Assembly: GCF_958298935.1 (NCBI RefSeq)
Contig: NC_084928.1
Coordinates: 14,973,501-15,037,500, forward strand
DNA length: 64,000 nt
Direction of reading: 5' to 3'
DNA from: Phragmites australis
Lineage: Eukaryota; Streptophyta; Magnoliopsida; Poales; Poaceae
The notes under the pieces are model-generated. The model saw only the letters and a program-made list of their open reading frames with translations, was not told where the DNA came from and did not search any database. Positions 23,524-35,499 of this stretch are shown one piece after another (the first letter of the stretch is position 1; each line of letters starts with the position of its first letter). Made by a program: the position numbers and the translations under genes.

Positions 23524-24781
23524 CGGTGAAACAGATAGATTTATTTTATGCTATGCATTCACATGAAATATACCTTGCACTCATGTTTACTTTCATGCAC
23601 TTGTTTTGCATTCTATATGCATTGGCGGTATGGAGATCACAAAGGAGGATATCACACTTTGAGATTTTTGTTCACTCTAAATGTGAACATACACCTATGT
23701 AATGTTATTAAATAGATGTTTGTGCTTCGTGCCTATTGAGTCATGTCGTAGAGAATTTAGAGTCTTGATCTTTGAATTCATAGGCAATATGGCTCAAACA
23801 TTTCCTTGGAGTTTTTTCCTCCTTTCTTTTTGGTTCTTATTGCCTATTGTGAATATGATATATGGTATAGCCTTTTTGGCAAATATTTACAAATGAGCGT
23901 TTGATAAGTCTTCACTCAAAATGGTCAAAATATGTGTTTTGTGTTGAGTGTTCACTTGAAATTTGGACTTAGTGAGAGATTTTAGTTTAGCGGGTCTTTC
24001 TTCTCACCGAACGATCCAACGTTCAGTTCTTTCTTCTAAGCGGATCATCTGGTATTATGTTTTCCCAGCGCTGCAAGTTTCCCTGGAATTTGGTCTGGTG
24101 TCAGCTCAAGTTCATCACTAGACCTTTTGGTGCTCAGTCAGCGATAGCAAAATCAGAAGGACAGAAAAATAGTCTTGCGAGAATAAAAATATCAGCACCG
24201 GACCTTCTAGCGTTATGAAGTCAGTTTTTACTTAGAAACGGTCCGACGTTCAATGTTGTGATCAGTGGATATTCCAACGTGTGAAAGTTGGTTTTGGCTC
24301 AGTCTGCAAGCTACTTGCAAATTTTGGTTCGGTGCTATTTTCGATGTACAGATGATTTATAGCCGGACATTCTGCCATTCGCAGTTTTCATGGGTCCCAC
24401 TTGTCATATAATGGTTCATTCTCGGCAAGCTTTTCTCTCTCACTTTTGATCTACGCTATCACCTGAGCCACTCTAACTGACCTGTTCAGTTGCCGCCGCC
24501 AGTCACCACCTGCCAGCAACCACCATCATGCCTCACTGTAGCCTCACCGCCGCCTCAAGTCCAGTGCGCCGCTGTCACCTGTTCACCACCACCGCGCCGC
24601 CATAGGAACTTCGCTCGATGCTGCCGCCGCTGCAGTGCCCTAGCTCCACTGCTCGCTGCTGCCTGCCAACGTGTTTGTCTCCTCCACCTGGGATTTCTCT
24701 TTAATCTCATCGTGGTGAGCATCAATTCTGTCGGTTCTTCAAATTTGCAAACATTAGATTCTAATTCTTGCAAATTAGCTC
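23524..24781 (+). other. Left part of an unrecognised plus-strand element
   Basis: Starts where LTR copy 2 breaks off and ends at the element B insertion. It is AT-rich to about 24480, then GC-rich with CCGCC repeats. 24181-24380 contains ACCGGACCTTCTAGC-like motifs. No ORF is credible. The sequence resumes at 37874 on the other side of element B. Confidence 0.45.
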
Positions 24782-25594
24782 TGTTGGAACAAGAGTTCGT
24801 CTTGCCCCAGCAAATACGATGAGAGTTTCTTCTAAGGAGGAGACTCAAGCTTGGAGACGAAGTTTGAGAGAAAGGAACACCACGAGTACATTGATGGGAG
24901 GAAAAATTGATCGATCTGGGGGGAGAATCACAGGTTTGCTATGATGCATGTTCTATGTCCTCCTTTGCCCAGAGGACCATGTCCTCCTATTTATAGGGTC
25001 ATGCGTAGCTTGGCGTACAAGTTATCATAATGCACAAATATCCAAGATCCATCCAAATTAATGAGCCTTATCCTGGATGACTACCTTCTATCATGTCCTG
25101 TTGGGAGATAAATATCCATCGTGGTATTATCATGGTGCCTACCCCCTGAAGGGAGCGAGCCGGTGGCCAATTGCGGCCCGGTGCCACACCGTTAGAGGTG
25201 TCAGCATAGGTACCATCGTGCTGGGGTCTCAGAGCGGCGTCCACTAGCCTAAGCATTTAATGCTGGTCACTTGTCGCAGGCAAAGTACGATTGGTTCTTG
25301 CCTTTTGGCAGATTTTTCTTGAGGCCTGATGACTCACCCAGTAACCTCTGGGAACTGGCCTGGGCAATGGGAAGCCGAAGCCTCGGGGACCGGGCCATTG
25401 GGAGGCGAAACTCCGGAAGGCTGGGCCTTCGGAAGGGGGAGGCTTCGGGAGGCCGAAGCATTAGAGGCTGAACCTTCGGGAGGCTGAGCTCTAGAAGGCT
25501 GGGGCTTCGGAAGGCGGGAACAGGCTCAGCCTTTGGCAGGCTGAGCTAAGTAAGCCAAGGGGGCGTCGGGGGTCCTTAATAACGACCCCCAACA
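24782..25594 (-). repeat. 3' LTR of element B (813 bp)
   Basis: TGTTGGAAC...CCCCAACA, with TATAAATA (minus) at 24988-24995. It is paired with 37058-37868. Confidence 0.93.
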
Positions 25595-26098
25595 GTAGTC
25601 CCTTGCAGGGGAGGCTAGTTGAGCGGTCGGGCCCACGGTTCCTTTGGAGCAGGGCCCCCGGCGGTCCCTGGCTTGTGGTTGATGGCTCGTGGTTCAAGAA
25701 TCACTTGGCTTGCCCGGGACGATTTGACCTGGGTGACAGAACAACGTGTTGGATGACATTGGTGACAAGGGGCATTAAATGCACCCTGGGGAGAGGTGTA
25801 GTCCTGCCCTATCTAGTGGAGCGTGGGATGCGTGTCATCTTATCGTTGGGGGGGGGGGCCAAGGGAGTCGGTTTTGCTCCCCCATGATTTTAGCCTGGCA
25901 GGCGAAAGGCCACCTGGAGGGGGCAAGTTGCTCCCTATTTGTAGCAGGAGGGGGATTTCGCAGAGCAACCCTTTTGCCGACTCCTCGTTCTCATCTGCCT
26001 CTGTCTTCATCACTGCTTGCCTTGTGTGAGTTGTTCCTTGATCTCTAGACCCCTCTCTCTCGTAGTTCAGCACCTTTTGCCATCCTCTTGCAGTTCAT
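25595..26098 (+). promoter_or_regulatory. Presumed promoter and 5' leader of the antisense gene, element B
   Basis: Conserved with element A (14609-15044). It contains a CCCTATTTGTAGCAGGAGG box at about 25936 and, just before the ATG, a pair of splice-like signals: CTTGT|GTGAGTTG near 26020 and CCATCCTCTTGCAG at 26092, which would make a short 5' leader intron. The promoter role is inferred from position only. Confidence 0.35.
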
Positions 26099-29000
26099 AT
26101 GGCCGACCTGAGTAATCCTGGGGGCGGGGGAGATGGCTGTAGTAGCCGTGGTGGGGAACCCTCAGGTGTCATCGGCTTCCCCATTGCTGATGAGGCTGCC
26201 GCCGGGAGTGGAGCTCTGGTGCACCAACAAAAGCCACTCCTTTCAAACCACCGCGCAACGATCGTCTGTCATCGGTGACGAGGAGCTTGACCGGATGGTT
26301 AGGGAGGGGAAGATCCTTTCTCAAGCCATTGATCGGCCTTCACTGGGTGAGGAGGTCCCGAAGCCTTTGGCCCATGAGGTCGTGGTGTTTGAAGCCTTCT
26401 TCGAGGCGGACCCGGATTTTCCTTCAGTGCTGTTGCTTGAAGAGGTGCTCCGCCACTTCTACGTGGAGCTCCTACAGCTCCACGCCAATGCCATTGCCCG
26501 CCTGGCCACCTTTGAGTGGGCCATGCGGGCGGAGGGGTGTGAAGGGAGGGTAGATTTCTTCGCAACCCTCCACTTTGCCAGCTGCCAGCTGATGTTGATC
26601 AAGGTCGAGGGGACAAAGAGGCCCCTCAGTTTTGGGAGTATCAACTTCTAGATACGGTCGTAGTACCATGATGCCTTCCTAGCGAAGGCCATCAAAGGCC
26701 GGTGGTATACCGACTGGTTGCAGCGGTGGTTTTACTATAGCGTCAGCCCTGCATCGCCCCTTTGCTCCATGAACCAAGATATCGCATATGTTCTAGAGTC
26801 AGAGACGAGGATTACGGACAACCAGTTCGCCTCACGGCTGTCCCTTCTCTGGAGGGTGGCCAAGAAGATGAGCATGCGTGACCTCGAGGAGGAGTTCAAC
26901 ATGTTGCGTGTCTGGCCCCTCCAAACGGGCTTGAACTGCATTTTTGAGGAAGGTGCGGAAGAGTGGCTGAAGGTGTATTCTGGTCTGCCCGTCAGCGCTG
27001 GTGAGTTCCTTTTGTAGTTGGGTTCTCGATCTGCCGATGTGAGCCGTCCTTTTTCTTTCAGAGAGCTACCTCCCACAGGAGTGCACGGTGGAGATCGCGG
27101 AGCTGATCCTGGGCCCCCTACTATCGCGGAGTGGGAGCAGCGGGTGGCCCTAGCACGGAGTTGGGAGCGGTAGAATCGTGTCTGTTTTTACCTTGGCGTG
27201 GGAGCTCCAGCATGGCGGGATCCTCTAGGGCCTAGGGCTACTAGAAAATGAGTGCGTGTGGGCCCCCCTATTTGCACAAGGATGCTTCAGGCCCGGCGGC
27301 CATCAACATCTGAAGGCTCGCATACTGGTTCGATGTCCGAGTCGTCGGAGGCGCCCCTAGTTCGCAAGAAGCGCCTGAGGCGGGTTGGGAGTGTGAGCGA
27401 TCAGTCTGGAGGTTAGGATCGGGGTGGCGACGATGACTAGGGGAAGGACCGGGCCTCCCCGGATATTGTGGGTCACAACCAAAGCCAACGGCGAGGTGTG
27501 GCCTCCGTGGACTTCTACTTCAGTCTTGTCGACTCGGATGCTGAGGATGCTACGGGTCCTCTTGTAAGAGGTTCGGGGGAACCAGGTGTGGGTTGCTTTG
27601 TTAGCCATACCCTTTTGGTCATGCGCTGGGATCTTAATTTGTATTTCTTCTTCTGTTGTAGCGACCTTCGAGGTGGATGTGACCTTGACTCCACCCCTTG
27701 GGGCCTCGGAGGCCCAGTGGAGATCGCGAACTCCTCCAGAGCGGTCTTCGAGGGTCGTCTTGGGGGACGTGGCTTCATTCCTACGGGGCCCAGAGTCGAC
27801 TAGTAGCCCGCTCACTGTGGCTGGATCCCTAGGCACCGTGCCCTCTACCGGGAGTCCCTTCGGAGCGGTTGAGGGAGGCCCTGGCCTCGGGATCCTGACC
27901 CTGGACGACTTCGCGCTGTGCCCGGAGGTGTCAGGGGTTTTCGCTGTAGCCTCCTCTCTGCTTCGGAGTGGGGAGGTCGAGAGAGCGTTGGCCCAGCATC
28001 CCCTGGAGGAGCTGGAGGCGCGATTTGCGGCGGTGGCCCTTCCGGTCGGTAATGTTAGTTATGATCGCCAGGTCCGATGTTGGGTCCTGGGTAGCTTATC
28101 TTGTCTTTTCCATCTTTTTTGTGGTGCTTTGTAGCAAGTAATTTTGACGAGGGCACTGGGAGGTCGCAAACACTAGGCTTTGGAGGAGGCCTGAAAACGG
28201 GTGGTGTCCGCGAAGGGCTATCTTCATGAGGAGATGGTGCTTCGTGAGCGTGTGGAGGCTGAGGCGCGGAAGGCTGCTAAAGACCTCCGGGAGGCGAAGG
28301 CGGTTGTCGATGCAGCCAACGCGGCCTGTGTGTCCATCGAGAGTGACGCTGACACCCTTCGGGCGAGAGCTGGAGGAGGTTCGGGCATCGGAGGGTGCAC
28401 TGCGTTCGGAGTGCCAGCAGTTAACGGTGCTAGCATCAGAGGTGGCCCGGATTACATCTGATGCCTTGAGCGGCCTAGGGGCTCGGTGTCCGCCACTGCT
28501 ATCCGACTTGGAGGCATTAGTCGTGCCGCTCCTGTGGCTTCGATCTGCTGCGAAGGTTATGTTAGAGCCTCGGAGGCTTATGCGAGGTCCAACGCTTGTG
28601 TGGCTGCTGCACTTCAGCTGACCCTACTGCACAAAGCGAGGGTTGGTCCCTTCGAAGCACTGGAGCGGAAGCTACCAGACTCCGTGGTCGAGGCCTTCCA
28701 GCCAGAGGCACCTCTGGTGGAGATTGGCGCAGCCTTGGAGAGCTTCCATCGTGGCGTATGGGCGAAGCATGGCTGGAACATGATGTTGTGCTTTATGGCC
28801 GATTAGGGGGCTCTGGGGGCCTTCGCCCGAGTTATTCGTTGGGAGGCCTGGTGCTTCACTCGGAGTCTACGGGTGCTTCCCGGCCCTCTGGGGGAGCTTT
28901 GTCTGGTGTTGTTGCCCCTCTGGAGCCAAGCGTGGATTCCTCGGAGGTGTAGCTCTATCTCTGGCTGTCTTTGTTTTCATTTCTTTCCCAGGGAGGGGGC

Positions 29001-29518
29001 CTGAGTTCTAGTAGGTTGATCGCCTCCTTCTACTTTATGTATATAATCTTTCCTTTATTTGATGGGAACTGCGCCTGTCTTCCTGTTGTTTTTTGGATGT
29101 TTGAGCCTTTGAGTTTTAACCAGGGTCTGCTCTTCGTGTATAGGTACGGCGGCCCGAGGCCAGAGGAGGCCTCGTCCGTACCTTGGATAGTGCCTCTGGA
29201 GAGGGATCGAGTGCATCTGATGCATCGAGGGCTACTCCATTCGTTCGTCAGCGGAGTCGCTTTGTTATGCCCCATGATTCCGATGGGCGTGTTGACCCAT
29301 AGGTGGCTGCCGACGTTTTGGTTAAGGTCGAGCCGGAGGATCCCCCAGTGTCTTCTCCAGATGTATGCTTTACCGCAGGAAATAACTGGTGTGTGGCCCG
29401 AAAGGCCTGGGAGGTTGTTGGCTCATGCATCTTATGGCGCTTCGTCCTTCCCCCAGGTTCTGACGGAAGGGTGCCTTCAGAAATTCTCGTGTCTACCTTG
29501 GGTGAGGTGAAGGTGTAG
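26099..29518 (+). pseudogene. Antisense accessory gene of Tat-like element B
   Basis: The start ATG at 26099 gives MADLSNPGGGG. After one frameshift near 26250 the frame reads DEELDRMVREGKIL, LLEEVLRHFYVELLQLH, FATLHFASCQLMLI and RPLSFGSINF, matching element A and the plant 'putative gypsy type transposon' family. GCTG|GTGAGT...TTTCAG (27001-27061) matches the intron in A; TTCTTCTGTTGTAG at 27661 and TGGTGCTTTGTAG at about 28134 are further acceptors. A basic motif RKKRLRR lies near 27370 and a coiled coil near 28215-28440. One frame ends ...SVDSSEV* at 28952; GAG|GTGTAG there could be a donor to an acidic exon 29143-29518. Two CAG-to-TAG stops follow GSINF. It may be a nuclear or structural protein; the function is unknown. 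Confidence 0.65.
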
Positions 29519-29544
29519 GAGCCACAGGTCGCAGAGGCCTCATC

Positions 29545-30732
29545 GGCGGGGTAGGGGGAAGAGCTGGACTTCTCGACCTTCCGATTTGTTGCATAGCTTT
29601 CCCTGGGATAGGGCACATCGAAGCACGAGTTCACCGAGTTTGAAGTTTCGTGGCGCAACCCTTGGATCATACCAACCCATAGTTTTCTTAATGTAGTGAT
29701 CTAGGTTCTGAATGGTGTGGAGCCGCATGCCTTCGGTAAGGTCGATGGAGAGCTTCCTTTCTCCGTCAGTTTGTGGGAGTTGTACCCTGAGTGAGCAGGC
29801 CTTGACCTTGATGGGGGTCATGGTTTTATCTCCGTATAGGAGGCGGAAGAGTGTGAACCCGGTGGTCCATGTGATAGTGGTGCGGAGGGACGATAAAACC
29901 TTGGGTAAATTGTCGACTCATAGGCCTTGAGCTAAGCCGACTAGGCGTTGATTTAGACCGAAGAGGATGTTGTTGTTGGCCCTTTCGACGGCTTCATTGG
30001 ATTGAGGGTGTCGAACTACTGCGAAGCATAATTCAATGCCGAGGTCGTCGATAAACTGTCTAAAAGGCCCAGAGTCGAATTATGTGTCGTTGTCCACCGT
30101 GAGCTGTCATGGGACGCTGAAGTGGTAGATTATGTTCTTCCAGAAGAATTTCTGGATATTTTTTGATATGATCGCAGTGAGGGGTTTGGGCCCGACCCAT
30201 TTGGAAAAATATTCTAATGCGACCACTGAGAACTGGAGGTTTCCTTTGGCGCGGGGAAATGGACCCATGAGGTCCATACCCCAACGAGCTAGGGACCAGA
30301 TGGAGCGATTGTTTTCAAAGGAGTTGGAGTTCAATAGCTTCGTCATCCCATCTATTGGCATCCTTGGCAGGTTCGGATGAGTTCTTCCACGTCGGACATG
30401 ATCGTAGGCCAATAGAGCCCCTAGCGGAGTGCCTACCGGCTAAAGCATGAGGCGCCAGATGACTGCCGCATAGGCTTTCATGTATTTCTCTAAGGAGGGT
30501 GGCTCCTTCTTGTTTAGTGATGCACCGAAGGAGGGGGGCGTAGACACCTATCTTTTATAGGGTGTTATATATGAGGTGGTAACCCCTGGCGCGATGTTGG
30601 ATGCGGCGGAGTGCAATTGGGTTGTCCGGTTCTACAGTTCCTCTTAGGAACGATAGGAGGGGTTCCCCTCCAGTTTGCAGTTTGGATGGGGAAGGTGGCA
30701 ACGGCTATCTCGTCAAGGGTTCTGGCGGTTGG
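29545..30732 (-). pseudogene. Extra, duplicated integrase segment in element B
   Basis: A second copy of the integrase of 31707-32865: 29540-29821 gives the C-terminal part (KACSLRVQLPQTDGERKLS) and 30107-30412 the catalytic core (GMDLMGPFPRAKGNLQF, ALEYFSKWVGPKPL). It is flanked on both sides by the tail of the antisense gene: GAAGAGCTGGACTTCTCGACC at 29558 and GAAGAGTTGGACTTCTTGGCC at 30738. The duplication therefore lacks the repeat spacer on its left. Frameshifted and inactive. Confidence 0.8.
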
Positions 30733-31595
30733 CAGGGCAGGGGAAGAGTTGGACTTCTTGGCCTTCGACTCGTATCCCTTCCCGTTGGATTTTTCGTCTT
30801 CCCGGGGTTGAGTCTTTGTTTCGGGCTCTCGTCAGCCTCCCATGCGTAGTTGTCATGGAGGACTCTCCAGGTCCCATGGTGTGTCCAGGAGGTGTGGCAG
30901 TCGGGTACCCTCGTCTTCCCGTAGTGGTACAGGGGGCGCAGTAGGCTAGCCAGTTTGCTGGGCATAGATTCGTGTACAACGGTTAACTATATAAAAAGAC
31001 TTTTGTATGTTCTTTTTCCTCTCCCTTTTTGATGATTGATTGCGCCGATGTTTCTCCTGTGCCCCTTGTCCCAGCCCCTTCACATCTTATGGTTGTCTAG
31101 CGACCACGGGGTGCGAGACTTCGAGGGGCATCGAAAGGGTCGGGTGATAGACTCAGTTTTGTTGGGGTTTTTATCCCCTCGCCATGCCTAGGGCGGCCTA
31201 GCCTTAGAAATGATGGGGGGTGTTATGCCTGTCCGGTATGAAGGCACTACCTTAAAGATGCCGGAGCGGTATTTGCCTTTCCGCCATGTAGGTTAGCTAG
31301 GCCTTAAAGATGGCGGACGGAATGCCTGCCCAGCATGGAGGCTTATGCCTTCAAGATGCTGGAGCGGTCTTTCCCTATCCGCCATGTAGGTTAGAAAGAC
31401 CTTAAAGATGGCGGACGGAAATGCCTGTCCAGCACGGAGGCTTATGCCTTCAAGATGCTGAAGCGGTCTTTGCCTATCTGCCACGTAGGTTGGCGAGACC
31501 TTAAAGATGGCAAATGGAATGTATGTCCAGCACAGAGGCTAATGCCTCAAAGATGTTGGGTTTTTTTTTGGGTATTGAGGTTGGGGTTCTTTATA
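30733..31595. other. Spacer with 98-bp repeats, element B
   Basis: Holds the antisense-gene tail again (30735-30945), an AT-rich piece, then at 31230-31560 about 3.4 units of the 98-bp repeat with CTTAAAGATGGCGGACGG and CTTCAAGATGCTGGAGCGG boxes. A T8 run precedes the integrase end. No gene here. Confidence 0.75.
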
Positions 31596-31599
31596 CATA

Positions 31600-32865
31600 A
31601 TACTTGCGGAGGATCTTTGCGTTCCAACTATGTTCGAGGGGGGTCCCCTCTGCATCGACCAGTTAGTAGGAGCCGGGTCTCTTAGACTCAAGGACGAGGT
31701 ATGGGCCTTCCCATTTGTTGCATAGGTGTCCCTGGGCTAGGGCGTGTCGAAGCACGAGTTCATCGGGTTTGAAGTTTCGCGGCGCAACCCTTGGATCGTA
31801 CCAAGCCTTATTTTCCTTAATGTAGTGATCTAGGTTTTGAATGGTGTCGAGCCGCGCTCCTTTGGTAAGGTCGATGGAGAGCTTCCTTTCTCTGTCAGTT
31901 TGTGGGAGTTGTACCCTGAGTGAGCAGGCCTTGACCTCGGTGGGGGTCATGTTTCTTTCTCTGTATAGGAGGCGGAAGGGTGTGAACCCGGTGGTCCACG
32001 TGATAGTGGTGCGGAGGGACCATAAAACCTTGGGTAATTTGTCGACCCATAGGCCTCGAGCTAAGCCGACAAGGCGTCGATTTAGACTGAAGAGGATGTT
32101 GCCATTGGCCCTTTCGATGGCTCCATTGGATTGAGGGTGTCGAACTGCTGCGAACCATAATTCAATGCCGAGGTTGTCGGTGAACTGTCTAAAAGGCCCG
32201 AAGTCTTTATGTGCCGTTGTCCACCGTGAGCTATCATGGGATGCTGAACTGGTAGATTATGTTCTTCCAGAAGAATTTCTGGATATTTTTTGATGTGATC
32301 ACAGTGAGGGGTTCGAGCTCAACCCATTTGGAAAAATATTCTAATGCGACCATTGCGTACTGGAGGTTTCCTTTGGCGCGGGGAAATGGACCCATGAGGT
32401 CCATACCCCAATGAGCTAGGGGCCAGATAGGAGTGATTGTTTTCAAAGGAGTTGGAGTTCGATGGCTTCATCGTCCCATCCATTGGCATCCTTGGCAGGT
32501 GCAGACGAGTTCTTCTGCGTCGGACATGATCGTAGGCCAATAGAGCCCCTAGTGGAGTGCCTTACCGTCTAAAGCACAAGGCACCAGATGACTGCTGCAC
32601 AGGCCTTCATTTATTTCTCTGAGGAGGGTGGCTCCTTCTTGTTTAGTGATGCATCGAAGGAGGGGGGCACAGACATCTATCTTGTAAAGGGTGTTATATA
32701 TGAGGTGGTAGCCCCTGGTGCGATGTTGGATGCAGCAGAGTGCAATTGGGTTTTCCGGTTCTGTTGTTCCTCTTAGGAACAATAAGAGGGGGGCCCCTCC
32801 AGTTTGCAGTTTGGATGGGGAGGATGGCAACGGCTGTCTCGTCAAGGGTTCTGGCGGTCGGCTGG
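31600..32865 (-). pseudogene. Integrase, element B
   Basis: 31663-31950 encodes the C-terminal region ending WEGPYLVLESKRPGSY. 32234-32446 encodes part of the core (GMDLMGPFPRAKGNLQYAMV, FSKWVELEPLTVITSKN). 32549-32845 contains the broken zinc-binding N-terminus (ATLLREINEGLCSSHL). The pieces lie in different frames, so no complete integrase can be made. It belongs immediately after RNase H in the polyprotein. Confidence 0.8.
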
Positions 32866-33407
32866 TGCAGGGACTCGAGGAAGGTGCCTATTGGTGGGCT
32901 TTTGCCCGTGGCTGCAGCTTTTGCTAAGGTATATGACTAATTGTTTTCCTCTCATGGTATGTTTCATATGGATACGCCGCGGAAGTGTGCCTCGGCTTTG
33001 CGAATGGCCTCGAGGTATGTTACCATGTCTGGATGGTGGACTTGGAAGTCCTTGTTGACCTGACCAGCGACGATCTGAGAGTCGGTTTAGATGATGACTC
33101 TGGTTGCTCCGAAGGCTTGGGCCTATCGGAGTCCTAGGAGGACGTCCTCGTGTTCAGCTATGTTGTTGGTTGTCTTGAAATCTTGACGAGCAGCGTATTG
33201 GACCTGCTGGCCTGTCTGGGAGATGAGGACCGCGCCAGCTTCGGCACCCATGGACCAGTATGCTCCATCGGTGTAGATGGTCCAGATGTCTTGGGTGGGC
33301 ATGGTGTTGGGTTCAGTTGTTGTCGGGGTCCATTTGGTGATGAAGTCTGCCAAGATTTGGGATTTTATGGTGGTGCTGGCTACAAACCTTACGACGAAGG
33401 GGGCTAA
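32866..33407 (-). pseudogene. RNase H, element B
   Basis: 33123-33353 reads IWTIYTDGAYWSMGAEAGAV and TNNIAEHEDVLLGLR, keeping the first catalytic aspartate (YTDGAY) that element A has lost. The downstream half (to 32866) matches element A but is frameshifted. It would degrade the RNA strand during reverse transcription. Confidence 0.75.
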
Positions 33408-34510
33408 CTATACCGCCCACTTGCCGATGCAGCCCGTTGCCTCTCGATTGTGAAACATGTCGCCCAGCGGGTATGAGGCTGGGATTGTGATGTCGTAGGC
33501 AAGGAAGTAGTGCTGGAGCTTGCGCGAGGCCATCAGCAGGGCGTAGGCTATTTTTTTGAGCTTAGTGTAACGTGTCTTGGCCCCAGCTAAGGCCTCTGAG
33601 ATGTAGTATACAGCCCTTTGAGTAGGGCGACTGCCACTTTTTTCCTCTCGTACCAAGGCAACGCTGACAGCGGATGCAGAGACGGATAGGTACAGGAGCA
33701 GTCCTTCGCCAGGGAGGGGAATCCCGGGTGTTTCAATGTGGGAAAGGTGCGCTTTTAGGGTCTCGAATGCTACCTAGCAGTCTAGTGTCCAGCTAAACGG
33801 CTCGGAGCCCTTTAGCATTTTAAAGAAAGGGAGGTTGTGCTTAGCAGATTTCACGAGGAAGCGACTGAGGGCTGCGAGGCAGCTGGCCAGGCACTGTACT
33901 TCTTTAGGATCAGGAGGCGACATTTCCGCGATAGCACGAATATTGCCTAGGTTGGCCTTGATGCCTCTTTGGGAAACAAGATATCCTAGATTTTTTCCAC
34001 CTCTAGCGCTAAATACGCATTTTTCTGGGTTTAGCTGTACGCCAGCGGCTCGGAGGCTGTTGAATGTTTCTTGTAGGTCGGCAACGTGGGTGGCTTCTAG
34101 TTGGCTTTTTACCACGATATCATCTACGTAGGCCTCAACATTGCAGCCCAACTGTTGTTGCAGCACCTTGTGTACTAGGTGGGAGAACGTGGCCCCAGCA
34201 TTCGAAGGCTAAAGGGCATCCAGACGTAGCAGTATACTCCGAAGGGGGTAATAAAGCTGGTCTTTTTTTCATCCTCTGTTGCCATCCACACCTGGTGGTA
34301 TCTAGAGTAGGCATCGAGGAAGCTTAGCATTTTGCAGCCGGCGGTAGAATCCACTAGCTGGTCGATGCGGGGGAGGGGATACAGATCCCGGGGACATACT
34401 TTGTTTAATGACGTGAAATCGCTGAGCATACACCATTTTCCTCTATGTTTTTTTGACCAGGACGGTGTTGGAGAGCCAATCAGAGTGGATAACCTCTTGG
34501 ATAACACCGG
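33408..34510 (-). pseudogene. Reverse transcriptase, element B
   Basis: 34175-34507 contains the fingers and palm (KWCMLSDFTSLNKVCPRD, FLDAYSRYHQV, KTSFITPFGVYCY). After a frameshift, 33774-34166 contains VEAYVDDIVVKS, so the catalytic YVDD motif is intact, then NPEKCVFSARGGKNLGYLVS. 33408-33656 gives the thumb-to-RNase H linker (SEALAGAKTRYTKLKKIAYA). At least two frame breaks prevent a full enzyme. Confidence 0.85.
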
Positions 34511-34652
34511 CTTTCAGCAGCTTCTGGACTTCTTCTTTTGCGGCTTCTGCCCGCTCCGGGGAGAGATTGCGAAGCCCCTGGCATACGGGCCTTGCCTTCG
34601 GGTCAACCTGGAGCGAGTGCTCGATGATGCTGTGGTTGACTCCTGGGAGGTC

Positions 34653-35450
34653 CTATGAGGACCATGCGAAGATGTCGAGGTTACTTCGTAAGATGGCTAG
34701 AACTTGAGTTTCTTGCCCGGAGGTGAGGTATACCCCTATTTGGAAGGTTCGGTCGGGTTGGTATTGGTGTATGGGGACTAGCTTTATGTCCCATTCTAGC
34801 TGTGGCTTCAGAGGGTAGCGGTGCTCAGGGTGCACTGACGAAGGATCTTTCGAGTCCTCCAATGTCATAGTGTGGATATGGCGACTTGGGAGCGGAGTGG
34901 GGTGCCCATACTCAATGCGTCTAGCCAGGTCTTGGTCGCCATGGATGGTTATTAGCCCCTGGGGTCCAGGTATTTTCAAGCAGAGGTAACTATGATGGGC
35001 TACAGCTCCAAATCTGTTCAGGGACACCCATCCAAGGATGGCATTGTAGGCGTATGGTACATCCACGACGTCGAAGGTGATAACCTTGGATCGTGATGCA
35101 GAGCCCTCACCAAAGATGACCGGGAGTTCTATCTATCCTAGGGCGTTGAGGGGGGCTCCATTGAATCCTTGGAGGGGTCTGCTGCTTGGTGAGAGCCGGC
35201 TTCACGGAATTCAGAGCTGGTAGAAGGCATGCATGAACAGGAGGTCCACCGAGCTACCTCTGTTGACCAGTCTTCTTCGGACCTTGACTTCGGCGATATT
35301 GGCTGAGAGGACCAGGGCATCGAAGTGGGGAAATTTTACCCCTTCGGAGTCATTGACGGTGAATTTTACGACGGTGTCGGCCCAGTCGGGGGCTTGTCGG
35401 TGGATGCTAGTTGCTCTGATGTGGTGCACCCCGTGGGCATAGTCTCACCA
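34653..35450 (-). pseudogene. Aspartic protease region, element B
   Basis: 35211-35429 contains VRRRLVNRGSSVDLLFMHAF, where Tat-type proteases usually have a DGGSS-like active site; here the aspartate position reads asparagine followed by arginine. 34653-35066 continues with YNAILGWVSLNRFGAVAHHS and DQDLARR, the segment between protease and reverse transcriptase. The catalytic change and frame break make it inactive. Confidence 0.75.
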
Positions 35451-35499
35451 CTGTCATTTCGAAGTGCCTCTAGAGCTCCCTCCGCCGGTAATGGTGGGG

